Positions 16,653-24,795 of a DNA stretch of 64,000 bases are shown here, one piece after another. The stretch spans positions 2,261,478 through 2,325,477 of the forward strand of contig CAVXWW010000004.1 of assembly GCA_963765545.1 (NCBI GenBank). Direction: 5' to 3'. Positions within the stretch are counted from its first letter, which is position 1, and each line of letters opens with the position of its first letter. A model generated the notes under the pieces. That model had not been told where the DNA came from, made no database searches, and was given only the letters and a program-made list of their open reading frames with translations. Both the position numbers and the translations under genes were made by a program. Source of the stretch: JARRPM01 sp963765545. GTDB taxonomy: Bacteria; Pseudomonadota; Gammaproteobacteria; Pseudomonadales; Halieaceae.

Positions 16653-18574
16653 TCATTGCCACCGCGGGTCACGTTGATCACGGTAAAACCTCCCTCATCC
16701 GCCAGCTGACCGGCGTTGAGACCGATCGCCTTGAAGAGGAACAACGCAGGGGACTGTCCATCACTAACGGCTTTGCGTACCTCGCACGCCCGGGAGAGAT
16801 ACCGCTGGGCTTTATCGACGTGCCCGGTCACCAGCGTTTCATGAACAACATGATTGCCGGTATCAGCGGTATCGACACGGGTCTGCTGGTGATTGCGGCG
16901 GACGATGGCCCCATGCCGCAAACCCACGAGCACATGGACGTACTGGAACTGCTCGGCGTCGATGACCTAATCGTTGTTATCAGCAAGATAGACCGTGTGG
17001 ATGGCTCGCGCCTGGCTGCACTGGAACAAGACATTACAGACATGCTCGCCAGACGTCCGTGGACCAATTCATCAATCTTTTTTGTGAGCAGCATCGATGG
17101 CGCCGGCATCGATGCTCTCAAAGCCGAGCTTTTAGATCGAGCTGAGCAATCAGTGCAGCGCTCGTCAACAGGGCGTTTTCGTCTGTCAATTGATCGCGTG
17201 TTTTCGGTCAAAGGCGCCGGCCTTATCGTAACGGGCACCGCAGCAGCTGGGCGTATCGGCGTAGGTGACACACTGAAACTGCTGCCTGAGGATGTTGAGG
17301 TACGTATCAAAGGTATCCGGGTACACGATCAGCACAGCGATACCGCGCTGGCGGGACAGCGCTGCGCCCTGAACCTGGTGGGCAAACTGGATGCAGCATC
17401 TGTGGAAAAAGGTGATTGGCTGGTGCAGCCTGGCGCAGCGCCGAGCAGCACCCGGATGGATGTACAGTTTTCCATGCTCTCCAGTGCGCCGTTTGCGCTC
17501 AAGAATCATGCGCCAATCAAGCTGCATATCGGTGCAAAGCGCATTGCGGGACGTATCGTCTTTCTCGATCCAGAGCGAGCAAACACGCAGATTCATCCGG
17601 GTAGCAACTGCCTGGCGCAGCTCGTGCTCGAGAGTGAGGTCTCCTCGCATTGGCGTGAACGCTTTCTACTACGCGATCATGCCGAGAACGTCATTCTCGG
17701 TGGTGGTATCGTGCTGGATCCACTCGCCCCACGCAGCGGCAAGAGCCGGCAGCAAAGAATGACCTTCCTGAAAGCGATGTCTGCGAGCTCCGTTGTGCAA
17801 GCGCTCTCTGAATTGATGACGCAGAATCAGCTGATCAACATGGATCGCTTCGGACAGAGCTGTAACCTGATGCCGGATGAAGTTGCCGAACTGGCAGTCG
17901 CTTCGGGTCGCATCTTCAGCGCAGAGGGAACGCGCTGGATGGTCAGTGTGGAGCGTTGGAAAAATACCAGGCATGATTTATTGGGCGTAATCGACAAATG
18001 GCACGCCCGCGAGCCGGAGCGCCCAGGCATCAAAATCACCGAGCTTGGATCCGCACTTGCAGAGCGCATCGAGCCTGCGTTGCTGATGGCCGTAATGACC
18101 GACCAACTGCATAAAAAGATGTTGTCCTTAAACGAGGGTCAGATCAGTCGATCGAATTTCAAAGCGACTGAAAATACCGTATCAGCCGGGCACTGGCAGG
18201 AGATAGAGACAGTGCTACAGCGATGCGGCAATCGCATTCCTTTACTGTCTCAGCTCGCTGAGCAGTTGGGCATCGAACAAGAGCGTATCGAGCAGCTGAT
18301 GAAAACCGCAGTCAAGCAGGGTCGGGTACGTAAACTATCACCGCGGCGATACGCCCTGCGCGACACACTCTATGCGCTGGCAAGCCAGTTGATTGACGCC
18401 AGCAATAAGGCGTCGCCCCTCACCGTCATTGCCATGAAAAGCCACTTTGACACCGGCCGCAACCTGACAGTCGAAATACTCGAATACTTCGATGCCATAC
18501 ATTTTACCGCGCGCCGCGACAATGAACGTGTCGTTCTGGACCCTGAACTTCCCGCGCGACTCTTCAAAGGCTAA
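16649..18574 (+). CDS. selB: Selenocysteine-specific elongation factor
   Basis: A 641-residue GTPase that brings Sec-tRNA to UGA codons marked by a SECIS hairpin. The EF-Tu-like domain shows GHVDHGKTSL (G1), RGLSITNGF (switch I), DVPGHQRF (G3) and ISKID (G4). Beta-barrel domains follow, and then the C-terminal winged-helix array that binds the SECIS (seen in repeats such as LLSQLAEQLGIEQERIEQLMK). Translation starts at a GTG overlapping the selA stop. Eleven bases after its stop comes tRNA-Sec, so the order is selA-selB-selC. Confidence 0.97.
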   Translation: MIIATAGHVDHGKTSLIRQLTGVETDRLEEEQRRGLSITNGFAYLARPGEIPLGFIDVPGHQRFMNNMIAGISGIDTGLLVIAADDGPMPQTHEHMDVLELLGVDDLIVVISKIDRVDGSRLAALEQDITDMLARRPWTNSSIFFVSSIDGAGIDALKAELLDRAEQSVQRSSTGRFRLSIDRVFSVKGAGLIVTGTAAAGRIGVGDTLKLLPEDVEVRIKGIRVHDQHSDTALAGQRCALNLVGKLDAASVEKGDWLVQPGAAPSSTRMDVQFSMLSSAPFALKNHAPIKLHIGAKRIAGRIVFLDPERANTQIHPGSNCLAQLVLESEVSSHWRERFLLRDHAENVILGGGIVLDPLAPRSGKSRQQRMTFLKAMSASSVVQALSELMTQNQLINMDRFGQSCNLMPDEVAELAVASGRIFSAEGTRWMVSVERWKNTRHDLLGVIDKWHAREPERPGIKITELGSALAERIEPALLMAVMTDQLHKKMLSLNEGQISRSNFKATENTVSAGHWQEIETVLQRCGNRIPLLSQLAEQLGIEQERIEQLMKTAVKQGRVRKLSPRRYALRDTLYALASQLIDASNKASPLTVIAMKSHFDTGRNLTVEILEYFDAIHFTARRDNERVVLDPELPARLFKG

Positions 18575-18585
18575 ACTCCTGTCAC

Positions 18586-18679
18586 GGAAGAGCGATACCC
18601 CCGGTGGGGTACCTGGTCTTCAAAACCAGTGAGGCGCTGATAAAGTGCCTGGTGGGTTCGACTCCTACCTCTTCCGCCA
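18586..18679 (+). tRNA. selC: tRNA-Sec (anticodon TCA)
   Basis: A 94-base tRNA ending in an encoded GCCA. The acceptor arms GGAAGAG and CTCTTCC pair. The anticodon arm CTGGT-CTTCAAA-ACCAG carries TCA at 18620-18622, a long variable arm lies around 18630-18650, and the T-loop GTTCGACTCC follows. Sequence and layout closely resemble E. coli selC. It is placed directly behind selB. Confidence 0.96.
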
Positions 18680-18701
18680 TTTCAGCGCCTCTGTGTTGGT
18701 A

Positions 18702-19505
18702 CTACTCGTCGTAATCAAGTATCCCCAATGCGAGCAATGAGTTTTCCACTTCCTGCATACGCGGCCGCATGTCCTCCAGGAGATGCGCCTGTGTAGGGAT
18801 ATAGAACAACCCGAGATCCATACCTCGGACGGCTATAGCTGCACACTCCTGCGCTGAGATCAGCTCGAGCTCCGGCGGTGCCAACGCCGGATCGGGTAAG
18901 GCTTTGGATATGAGCGGCGTGTAGACGGCACCTGGCAACAGTACGTGCAATTCCAGCGGTTCCTTTAGCAGATCAATCTGTAACCACTCAAGCGCTATCA
19001 GAACCGCATGCTTGGAGGCACCATAGAAGGCCATTGCACTTCTACGTACCGCGCTGGGCAAACTCAGCGAGTTTTCCGACGCGGTTACCATCAGCCGTCC
19101 TGTCTGCCCCGTCTCGCTGAGAAACCGGCTATAGGCCTTGGCGATTTTCATGGCCGCATAGAAGTTAATTTCGAATAGCCGCGCCAGGGCGCTGGAATCC
19201 TCCATGTCTTCCTTGAGCACACTACCGCGATGACCGATGCCGGCGTTGGAGCAAACGAGATCGAGCCGCCCAGAGACCGCAGCGGACTCCACGATGAGTT
19301 TCTGCGCCGCCAATGGGTCTGAAACATCGCAGCGTATAGCGCACGATTCATTGCCTATGGAGGCGGCGACTTGCTCGGCGTCGTCAATATTGATGTCGGC
19401 ACATACGACACGAGCGCCCCGCTCGCCCAATGCTTTTGCGAGAGCAGCGCCGATGCCCGACGCCGCGCCTGTCACCAGTACCGTTTGGTTGTGATAATCA
19501 ATCAT
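18702..19505 (-). CDS. SDR-family NAD(P)-dependent oxidoreductase
   Basis: A classical short-chain dehydrogenase of 267 residues. It has the Rossmann motif VTGAASGIGAALA, an acidic residue ending the second strand (VVCADIN), the NAG motif (CSNAGIG), the catalytic Ser region (TASENSLSLPSA) and the Tyr-x-x-x-Lys pair (FYGASKHAV). The start MIDYHNQ at 19505 fits the usual distance to the first strand; the frame extends to 19592 but runs into IS91 copy B. It ends 23 bp from tRNA-Sec, in convergent orientation, and shows no operon partner. The substrate cannot be inferred. Confidence 0.88.
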   Translation of the reverse strand: MIDYHNQTVLVTGAASGIGAALAKALGERGARVVCADINIDDAEQVAASIGNESCAIRCDVSDPLAAQKLIVESAAVSGRLDLVCSNAGIGHRGSVLKEDMEDSSALARLFEINFYAAMKIAKAYSRFLSETGQTGRLMVTASENSLSLPSAVRRSAMAFYGASKHAVLIALEWLQIDLLKEPLELHVLLPGAVYTPLISKALPDPALAPPELELISAQECAAIAVRGMDLGLFYIPTQAHLLEDMRPRMQEVENSLLALGILDYDE

Positions 19506-19575
19506 GCTGCTTGTCCGTGAAAGATGACGCCGACATTGGCCAACAGAATACACACTTCCGCTACGATACCTGTCT

Positions 19576-20300
19576 AAGTATAAGAACAACAAACGGCATA
19601 TAGTGGAAAAAATTTCTTTCCAAAATCCCGCTGCTCTGCCGGAATTGATCGCTGGAGCGCCTGTCCCGCTTTATCGGGCATGGCCGCGGGGTGTGCTGAA
19701 ATTTCGCTTGCATGGGCCCACCTGCAGATCTTTTGTGGTCGTTTCCAGGCCGTAGCCCACAGGAACCTATACCAATCTGTTGGCTTCCCTGCTGCTTGAT
19801 CTATGAATAAGCGGGTTCTGCTACTGCGCGCCCTTCCCCGCGAAAAGGGGCAACGCGCCCGGCGGAGCTCGGGTGGGTGGCACCAGCCGCGTGGTCCTCG
19901 ATGCAGCGGTTCGACGCTTCGACAATCACCCGGACAGCACCCCCGCAAGGGCCACAAACCTCTACAAGGTGAATTGATGCGCAGCATCAAGAGAAGGTGC
20001 CCTGGGGTATGTCAATATTGAAGACGCGCTTGAGCCTTTGCGCCCAGGTCATAGCGGCATGACTCTCTGCTGGCGTCCTTGGCTCTGCATTTGCAGCCTT
20101 CTTCAGTCCCTTGCCACGCCCAGCTGGAGTGACCCACCCGCGCCATCGGTGGTTGGGGGCCATGACGCCGTGGTAGCGGGTCTTCAGGGTGTATACCACC
20201 TTACCCGTAGAACTGAGTGATAGACGAGGAACAGCGACGGCGGGACGGGCGATGTAGCGGCAAAGCGGAATGCCGCCCGACCGTTCCCGCTTGTTACGGG
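19576..20300 (-). mobile_element. IS91-family remnant, copy B
   Basis: It starts with the shared left end AAGTATAAG and keeps good similarity to copy D through the transposase C-terminus. The fragment on the minus strand shows LCRYIARPAVAVPRLSLSSTGKVVYTLK and HRWRGWVTPAGRG, with internal insertions and deletions that break the frame. The catalytic Tyr context (CRYIARP) survives, but the N-terminal zinc and HUH regions are absent. It lies just upstream of the SDR gene and abuts another repeated segment on its right. Confidence 0.82.
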
Positions 20301-20366
20301 CATCTGTTCCATAACCGCTGTTGATGTCAGGGCCCACGTGCCCTGGACAATCCACAGTTTCTTTAA

Positions 20367-20538
20367 CCCCGCAATCGCACTGGCGGTCAGCGCGTTCTGC
20401 TTTTCTTAAAAAGGAGGTAATTCCACCCCCGCCCCAGGCTGGATAACCGGTGGTTGGCACGGGCCAGTTTTCTTTCGAAAACACACCGTGTTGTCTATGG
20501 CCAGACACATTCAGGTCAACCGGGATTGGTGTCCCGTG
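20367..20538. repeat. 172-bp repeat shared with 52007-52179
   Basis: The block from GCACTGGCGGTCAGCGCG to GGGATTGGTGTCCCGTG recurs at 52007-52179 with only scattered differences. At the second site it lies just upstream of the integrase module of the island. Here it ends exactly where acid-phosphatase coding sequence begins. No open frame is obvious, so it is probably the end of a mobile element or an island remnant. Confidence 0.75.
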
Positions 20539-20876
20539 TCCGCCGCTGCAGGAAAGTGCAGATCCGCATCGAGTATCGCCTGATCCCAGCGGGGAGTATC
20601 GCCCAGTTTCAGCATGTTGTCGGCCCAGGCGGTATCCATCGCCTGCCGCGGCGAGCCCTTGGTGGGAGCTGGTGGCACAAACTCCGCGCTGCCCAACTGG
20701 TCCTCCTGGTTCATATACCCCTGCAGGAACCCTGGCGCGATTTCCTGCAACTGTTCCACTGCTGTCCCAACCGGGACGGTTTGCGCAGGGCTGGTCTGGC
20801 TCGTACTGCAGGCGGACAAGGTGGCAATCAGTAGCACTTAACCTGGATAGATCAATGATGTGACCGTCTTTCTCAT
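20539..20876 (-). pseudogene. 5' fragment of a class A acid phosphatase (PhoN-like)
   Basis: The minus strand encodes a lipoprotein-type leader (LLIATLSAC) and then the N-terminal part of a class A non-specific acid phosphatase: residues such as FVPPAPTKGSPRQAMDTAW and TPRWDQAILDADLHFP match the region before the catalytic core of the PAP2 superfamily. The gene ends abruptly where the 20367-20538 repeat begins, so all catalytic motifs are missing. The best start (ATG at 20874-20876, preceded by GAAAGGG) is followed 12 codons later by an in-frame TAA, a second lesion. This is a dead gene truncated by mobile DNA. Confidence 0.75.
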
Positions 20877-21006
20877 TGTTTTCGCCCTTTCTTTTTTGCG
20901 AATTTATACCAAGTCCTATAGGTAATTGCGGGACCTCGTAAACCTCGCCGACTCAATATCAATTTACTCTCTGTGCATCTCCGGGCGATTTCCAGCAGCC
21001 TGGAAA

Positions 21007-21219
21007 TTACTGAACGGCTTTCATCAGTCGCTCGCAGGCGTCCAGCTTATCCTGGTCCGTCTTGGCTTTTTTCACACAGGATTTGTACTCCTGCATAGTT
21101 TTCGTCTCTTCTTCAGTCTGTCTTGCCTCGGCCTTGGCTTTTTGCTTTTCTGGAGATGAGCCGCATGCTGCCAGCAGCACTGCGATAGAGACGGTCAGGA
21201 CGATATTGCGTACTTTCAT
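21007..21219 (-). CDS. Small lysine/glutamate-rich lipoprotein
   Basis: A 70-residue protein with a lipoprotein signal (MKVRNIVLTVSIAVLLAACGSS; lipobox LLAAC) and a mature part dominated by charged helical sequence (EKQKAKAEARQTEEETKTMQEY), with two further cysteines (KSCVKK, DACERL). The two cysteines could form a helix-helix disulfide. I do not recognise a named family. A good Shine-Dalgarno (AAAGGAG) precedes the ATG, and a perfect FNR-type palindrome lies about 95 bp upstream. Confidence 0.7.
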   Translation of the reverse strand: MKVRNIVLTVSIAVLLAACGSSPEKQKAKAEARQTEEETKTMQEYKSCVKKAKTDQDKLDACERLMKAVQ

Positions 21220-21313
21220 AGTTGATACTCCTTTAATTTAACTGCCTTACTTTAGCGAGTGTGGCAACAATTGCCGTTGATACCAGACGACTATCGAGCC
21301 TCTTACCAAAACT

Positions 21314-21327
21314 TTGATCTGCATCAA
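21314..21327. promoter_or_regulatory. FNR/Anr-type box TTGAT-N4-ATCAA
   Basis: TTGATCTGCATCAA is a perfect match to the FNR consensus. It lies about 95 bp upstream of the small lipoprotein gene, a distance compatible with activation. Binding is not shown. Confidence 0.55.
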
Positions 21328-21384
21328 ACCCTGCTGGGTACCCTCCGACACAGCACGAATACTGCGACTACCCAGGCCGAAAAT

Positions 21385-23049
21385 TTAAGAGTTCTGCTGA
21401 TACACATGCACATCGCGCTGCGGAAACGGGATTGAAATACCCTCCCGATCGAAACGCATCTTGACCTCGCGGGTGATATCCCAGTAGACCTCCCAGTAAT
21501 CCGCGGTTGCGGTCCAGGGCCGCACCACGAAGTTGACAGAAGAGTCGCCCAGCTTGTGCAGGCGTATGTTGGGTTCAGGCTCGGCAAGTACCTTATCGTG
21601 TGACTCTACGATGTCCCTGAGTATCCGCTCTGTCTTTTCAATATCGTCGGTGTAGCTGATACCGAACTCCATGTCGACCCGGCGGGTTGCCTGGGCCGTG
21701 ACATTCTTGATCACATCTCCCCAGATCTTGCTGTTGGGAATAACCAGGGTCTGGTTGTCAAAGGTAGTGATAGTGGTCGACACCAGGTTCATCTTTTTTA
21801 CCAGGCCGGACGCGCCCGAAACCTCCACGAAGTCGTTCACGTCATAGGGGCGATAAAAAAGAATCATACCCCCTGCAGCGAAATTACCCAGGGTGTCCTG
21901 CAGTGCGAAGCCCACAATAAATCCCGCAACGCCCAGGCCAGCCAGCGCCGGCCCAAGGGAAATGCCTATCTGGGAGAGTGCCACCAGGATACCCACGAAC
22001 ATCACCAGAGCGCCGGAAGCAGATACCAGGATATCTTTAAGCAGAACAGACAAGTTGGCAGAAGGTTTGTCCAGGGCAGATTTTATAAGGCGTTTTACCA
22101 TGCGTGACAGGGCCCGGAATGCGAGAATCACCAGTACAAATACCAGAATATTGAACAAAATATTCGGCGCTTTCTCTATCACCGTATCTTTCGAAGTTTC
22201 CCAGCCCTCACCCACCGCCGCCAGGACAGCCTCGGTGTCGAACAGCCCAAGCGAAACGCCGCTGGTCTCGCGCAACAAAGCCGATCGGTACGATACCGTG
22301 TCCATTTCCAGCCTCGCCATCAGCTTGAGCAGCGATTGCAGACGAGTGGTCTCTATGCCCTGCTCGATCCTGATCTCGTTGGCAGCAGATTGAAGGCCGG
22401 TATTGGCTGGATCAGCCGCTGACTTCGTCTTTATTTGCCGCAATGTCGCGGCGAGCAATTCAATACGCCCGGAAAGTTTTTCGGCATACTGATAAAGCAG
22501 AGTCTCCGTGCGCTGCCGCAATTGATCGACGGACCCGCCCAGCGCTTCCCTGCTTTCGATCAAATTGACCAGGGCCGCGTAATAGCCTAGCCGCAGCCCC
22601 TCCAGACCGTGTCCATAGGCCTGTAAGGTATACACTTCGGGCTCGCCGGCTGCATCGATTAGAGTTTGATTAGTCTCTATACGCTCCTGTAGGCCTGCAA
22701 AACGCTGAAAAATGAAGGCATCCGCTCCGGCGATCTCTGCGCGCGAGCGCTTCATCATGACCTGGCGCTCTGGATCCTCATCCGGCAGGGAGGCAATCTG
22801 GCGCGCCAGCTTGGCGATATCGTCCATCAGTCGAATGCTGCGCTGGTCCAGGCGAAAAGCCAGCGCCTCCTGCTCCGATACAGCAGCTGTTTTCACCCTC
22901 TCGACTAACACCTTGAGCCCGGCTACACCTTTCTCGACGCGCTCAAATGCTTCATCCAGATCCTGGGATTCGGTTACGGTCTGGGCTACCAGTGGAAGGG
23001 CCGGAAGCAATACCAGCAGGATAACTAGGGCATGGCGACTGAGATTCAT
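21385..23049 (-). CDS. MscS-type mechanosensitive channel with long N-terminal periplasmic domain
   Basis: A 554-residue inner-membrane protein. A signal peptide (ending LPLVAQT) is followed by about 230 residues of mostly helical, periplasmic sequence. Transmembrane helices come next, then the MscS core: the pore helix region LAGLGVAGFIVGFALQDTLGNFAAGGMILFYRPYDVNDFVEV, the beta domain with LVSTTITTFDNQTLVIPNSKIWGDVI, and the cytoplasmic domain ending ISIPFPQRDVHVY. The Gly/Ala-rich pore helix and the terminal PFPQR motif are family hallmarks. It would release solutes on hypo-osmotic shock, which fits an organism that builds NAGGN. It stands alone. Confidence 0.9.
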   Translation of the reverse strand: MNLSRHALVILLVLLPALPLVAQTVTESQDLDEAFERVEKGVAGLKVLVERVKTAAVSEQEALAFRLDQRSIRLMDDIAKLARQIASLPDEDPERQVMMKRSRAEIAGADAFIFQRFAGLQERIETNQTLIDAAGEPEVYTLQAYGHGLEGLRLGYYAALVNLIESREALGGSVDQLRQRTETLLYQYAEKLSGRIELLAATLRQIKTKSAADPANTGLQSAANEIRIEQGIETTRLQSLLKLMARLEMDTVSYRSALLRETSGVSLGLFDTEAVLAAVGEGWETSKDTVIEKAPNILFNILVFVLVILAFRALSRMVKRLIKSALDKPSANLSVLLKDILVSASGALVMFVGILVALSQIGISLGPALAGLGVAGFIVGFALQDTLGNFAAGGMILFYRPYDVNDFVEVSGASGLVKKMNLVSTTITTFDNQTLVIPNSKIWGDVIKNVTAQATRRVDMEFGISYTDDIEKTERILRDIVESHDKVLAEPEPNIRLHKLGDSSVNFVVRPWTATADYWEVYWDITREVKMRFDREGISIPFPQRDVHVYQQNS

Positions 23050-23187
23050 CGCGATAAAACCGTGGCAGTCATTTTGTTTCCTATTTTGGTACTGAGCCCA
23101 TGCCTTCTGGGTACGCGTTCGATAAGTCGTTTCAGCATTACGTGTACCATTCCATGTTCCACAATTTACAGAACCATCGCTGTTGTA

Positions 23188-24696
23188 TCAATTCAATCTC
23201 TGTACGTCTCCTGGCAACCAGCTTCGGTCAAAGAATGTTTCACCGGGGCCATACAAGCGCAGGTAGACAAACCACCCCTCTCCCGGACGCGTCTGCACCC
23301 AGTTAAGCTCGTTTACTCCGTCTGGTAACGTGGGCGAGAAGTGAAGATCAAAAGAGCCATCGCTGTTGGCTACCGCACCGTGGACATCACCCACCAACGG
23401 CCTGCCCAGCTCGTTCTGCACCTGTGAACGAGTTTCATTGTCGTAAACGGTTAGAGACCAGAACATTGAAGCAGGAACATCCCTGGGCAGGTGCACGGTG
23501 TAATGATTTTCACCGCTGAGCCATTCACCCTTACCGTCCTGATAAGCGCCGACGTAGATCGAGCCCTGCCCAGGTGCTTGCAGGACCATGGCATTTGCTG
23601 TGCCGATGGCTTCGTAGGTAAACCGGGTGCGCTCATCAATCACCAGATAATCGTCCGTGCGGAACCAGGGGTTGTCCAGCACAAAAAGCCACTTCCACTG
23701 TCGTTTCCCGGGAACAAGGTACAGCTGTTCTTTTGGTGAGCGAGATTGCCAACCAACAGTCTTCGCCATCGCTACACCTACAACGGCCGCTTCAGCCAGG
23801 ATTCCCTGCATGCGCTCATCCGGCTTAAACTCTCGCCCGTGCGCAATGCCTAGAGTTTCCAGTGCTCCCAGCATCGCCATATCCTGTTCACGCGGCGGAT
23901 TCAGATTGATATAACGCGCCAGCAACTCGAAATACTCAGGGCCCTTGGGAATCAGTGTGTCGTGCTTTTTGCCAGTAATATCTATAAATTTGGTTTCCGG
24001 CGGGTTGCCCGCTTGCGACAGAGGATACTGCTTCCACTGGCGCATCTGCTCGGCCAGTTGCGGCCAATCATCACGCGACTGGCCTACCGCGCGCACGTAA
24101 AACAGTACGAAGTTGGTATCGGCTTGCACTGTATGGTAGTGCGCCTTCGGCAGGGGTTCATCATAGTTCGGGGGCAAGACCAGAAAACGACCTCCGCGAT
24201 TCTGTTCGGCTGAGAAAGGCCCACCCAAATCAGTAAGCGGCTCCTGCCACAAATTATTCATGGTGCCCAACAAGCCTGCCGGCAGTTCCACCACCACGGG
24301 ACCGTCCCGCAAGTCCAGCACGCCAGAGAGATACACTGTGTCCTGGTTACCTGTGAGTATCAGTTGTTGCTGTTCAGCCGAATTCGGTTGAATAACAACC
24401 GTATGGTTATTGGCGCCCTTACCTAACGTCGCCTGCACTGCCGAGGCATAGGAGACGAAAGGCATAGCCCAGAGATAGGCTTGTACCGCACGCTGGAAAT
24501 CCAGCTCGTCATAGAGTTTTTCCACCGTCGCTTCGGTAGGATAACCACTGGAAAACTCGAGCTCACCTATGCGGCTTTCAACCACACTGTTTGACCAGGC
24601 CGCGTTTGCAGCTGTCAGAACAAACAGTAGTAGTACTTTGCTGGGATTGACCAAGGCCGATAATACCTGCTTGATGTAAGAAATGTTGTTCTCCAT
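23188..24696 (-). CDS. DUF1254/DUF1214-domain exported protein (third in the set)
   Basis: A protein of about 502 residues with a signal peptide (LLLFVLTAANAAWS). The N-terminal DUF1254 domain has YLWAMPFVSYASAVQ and NQDTVYLSGVLDLRDGPVVVELP. The C-terminal DUF1214 domain has HYTVHLPRDVPASMFWSLTVYDNETRS, NSDGSFDLHFSPTLPDG and a terminal YLRLYGP motif. Start at MENNISYIK (24696); the longer frame begins in AT-rich spacer. It is GC-richer than its two upstream paralogues, so the three did not all arise by recent local duplication. The biochemical function of these domains is unknown; they are often found with exported or outer-membrane proteins. Confidence 0.82.
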   Translation of the reverse strand: MENNISYIKQVLSALVNPSKVLLLFVLTAANAAWSNSVVESRIGELEFSSGYPTEATVEKLYDELDFQRAVQAYLWAMPFVSYASAVQATLGKGANNHTVVIQPNSAEQQQLILTGNQDTVYLSGVLDLRDGPVVVELPAGLLGTMNNLWQEPLTDLGGPFSAEQNRGGRFLVLPPNYDEPLPKAHYHTVQADTNFVLFYVRAVGQSRDDWPQLAEQMRQWKQYPLSQAGNPPETKFIDITGKKHDTLIPKGPEYFELLARYINLNPPREQDMAMLGALETLGIAHGREFKPDERMQGILAEAAVVGVAMAKTVGWQSRSPKEQLYLVPGKRQWKWLFVLDNPWFRTDDYLVIDERTRFTYEAIGTANAMVLQAPGQGSIYVGAYQDGKGEWLSGENHYTVHLPRDVPASMFWSLTVYDNETRSQVQNELGRPLVGDVHGAVANSDGSFDLHFSPTLPDGVNELNWVQTRPGEGWFVYLRLYGPGETFFDRSWLPGDVQRLN

Positions 24697-24795
24697 GGAT
24701 ATTCCGTCCGTTTTGTCCAGCTTGTTATCTCTGGATACTCGCAGGGCGACTGGATTCAACGAAAGCGCGACACAGCCTCCCCCCAATTTGATCAA

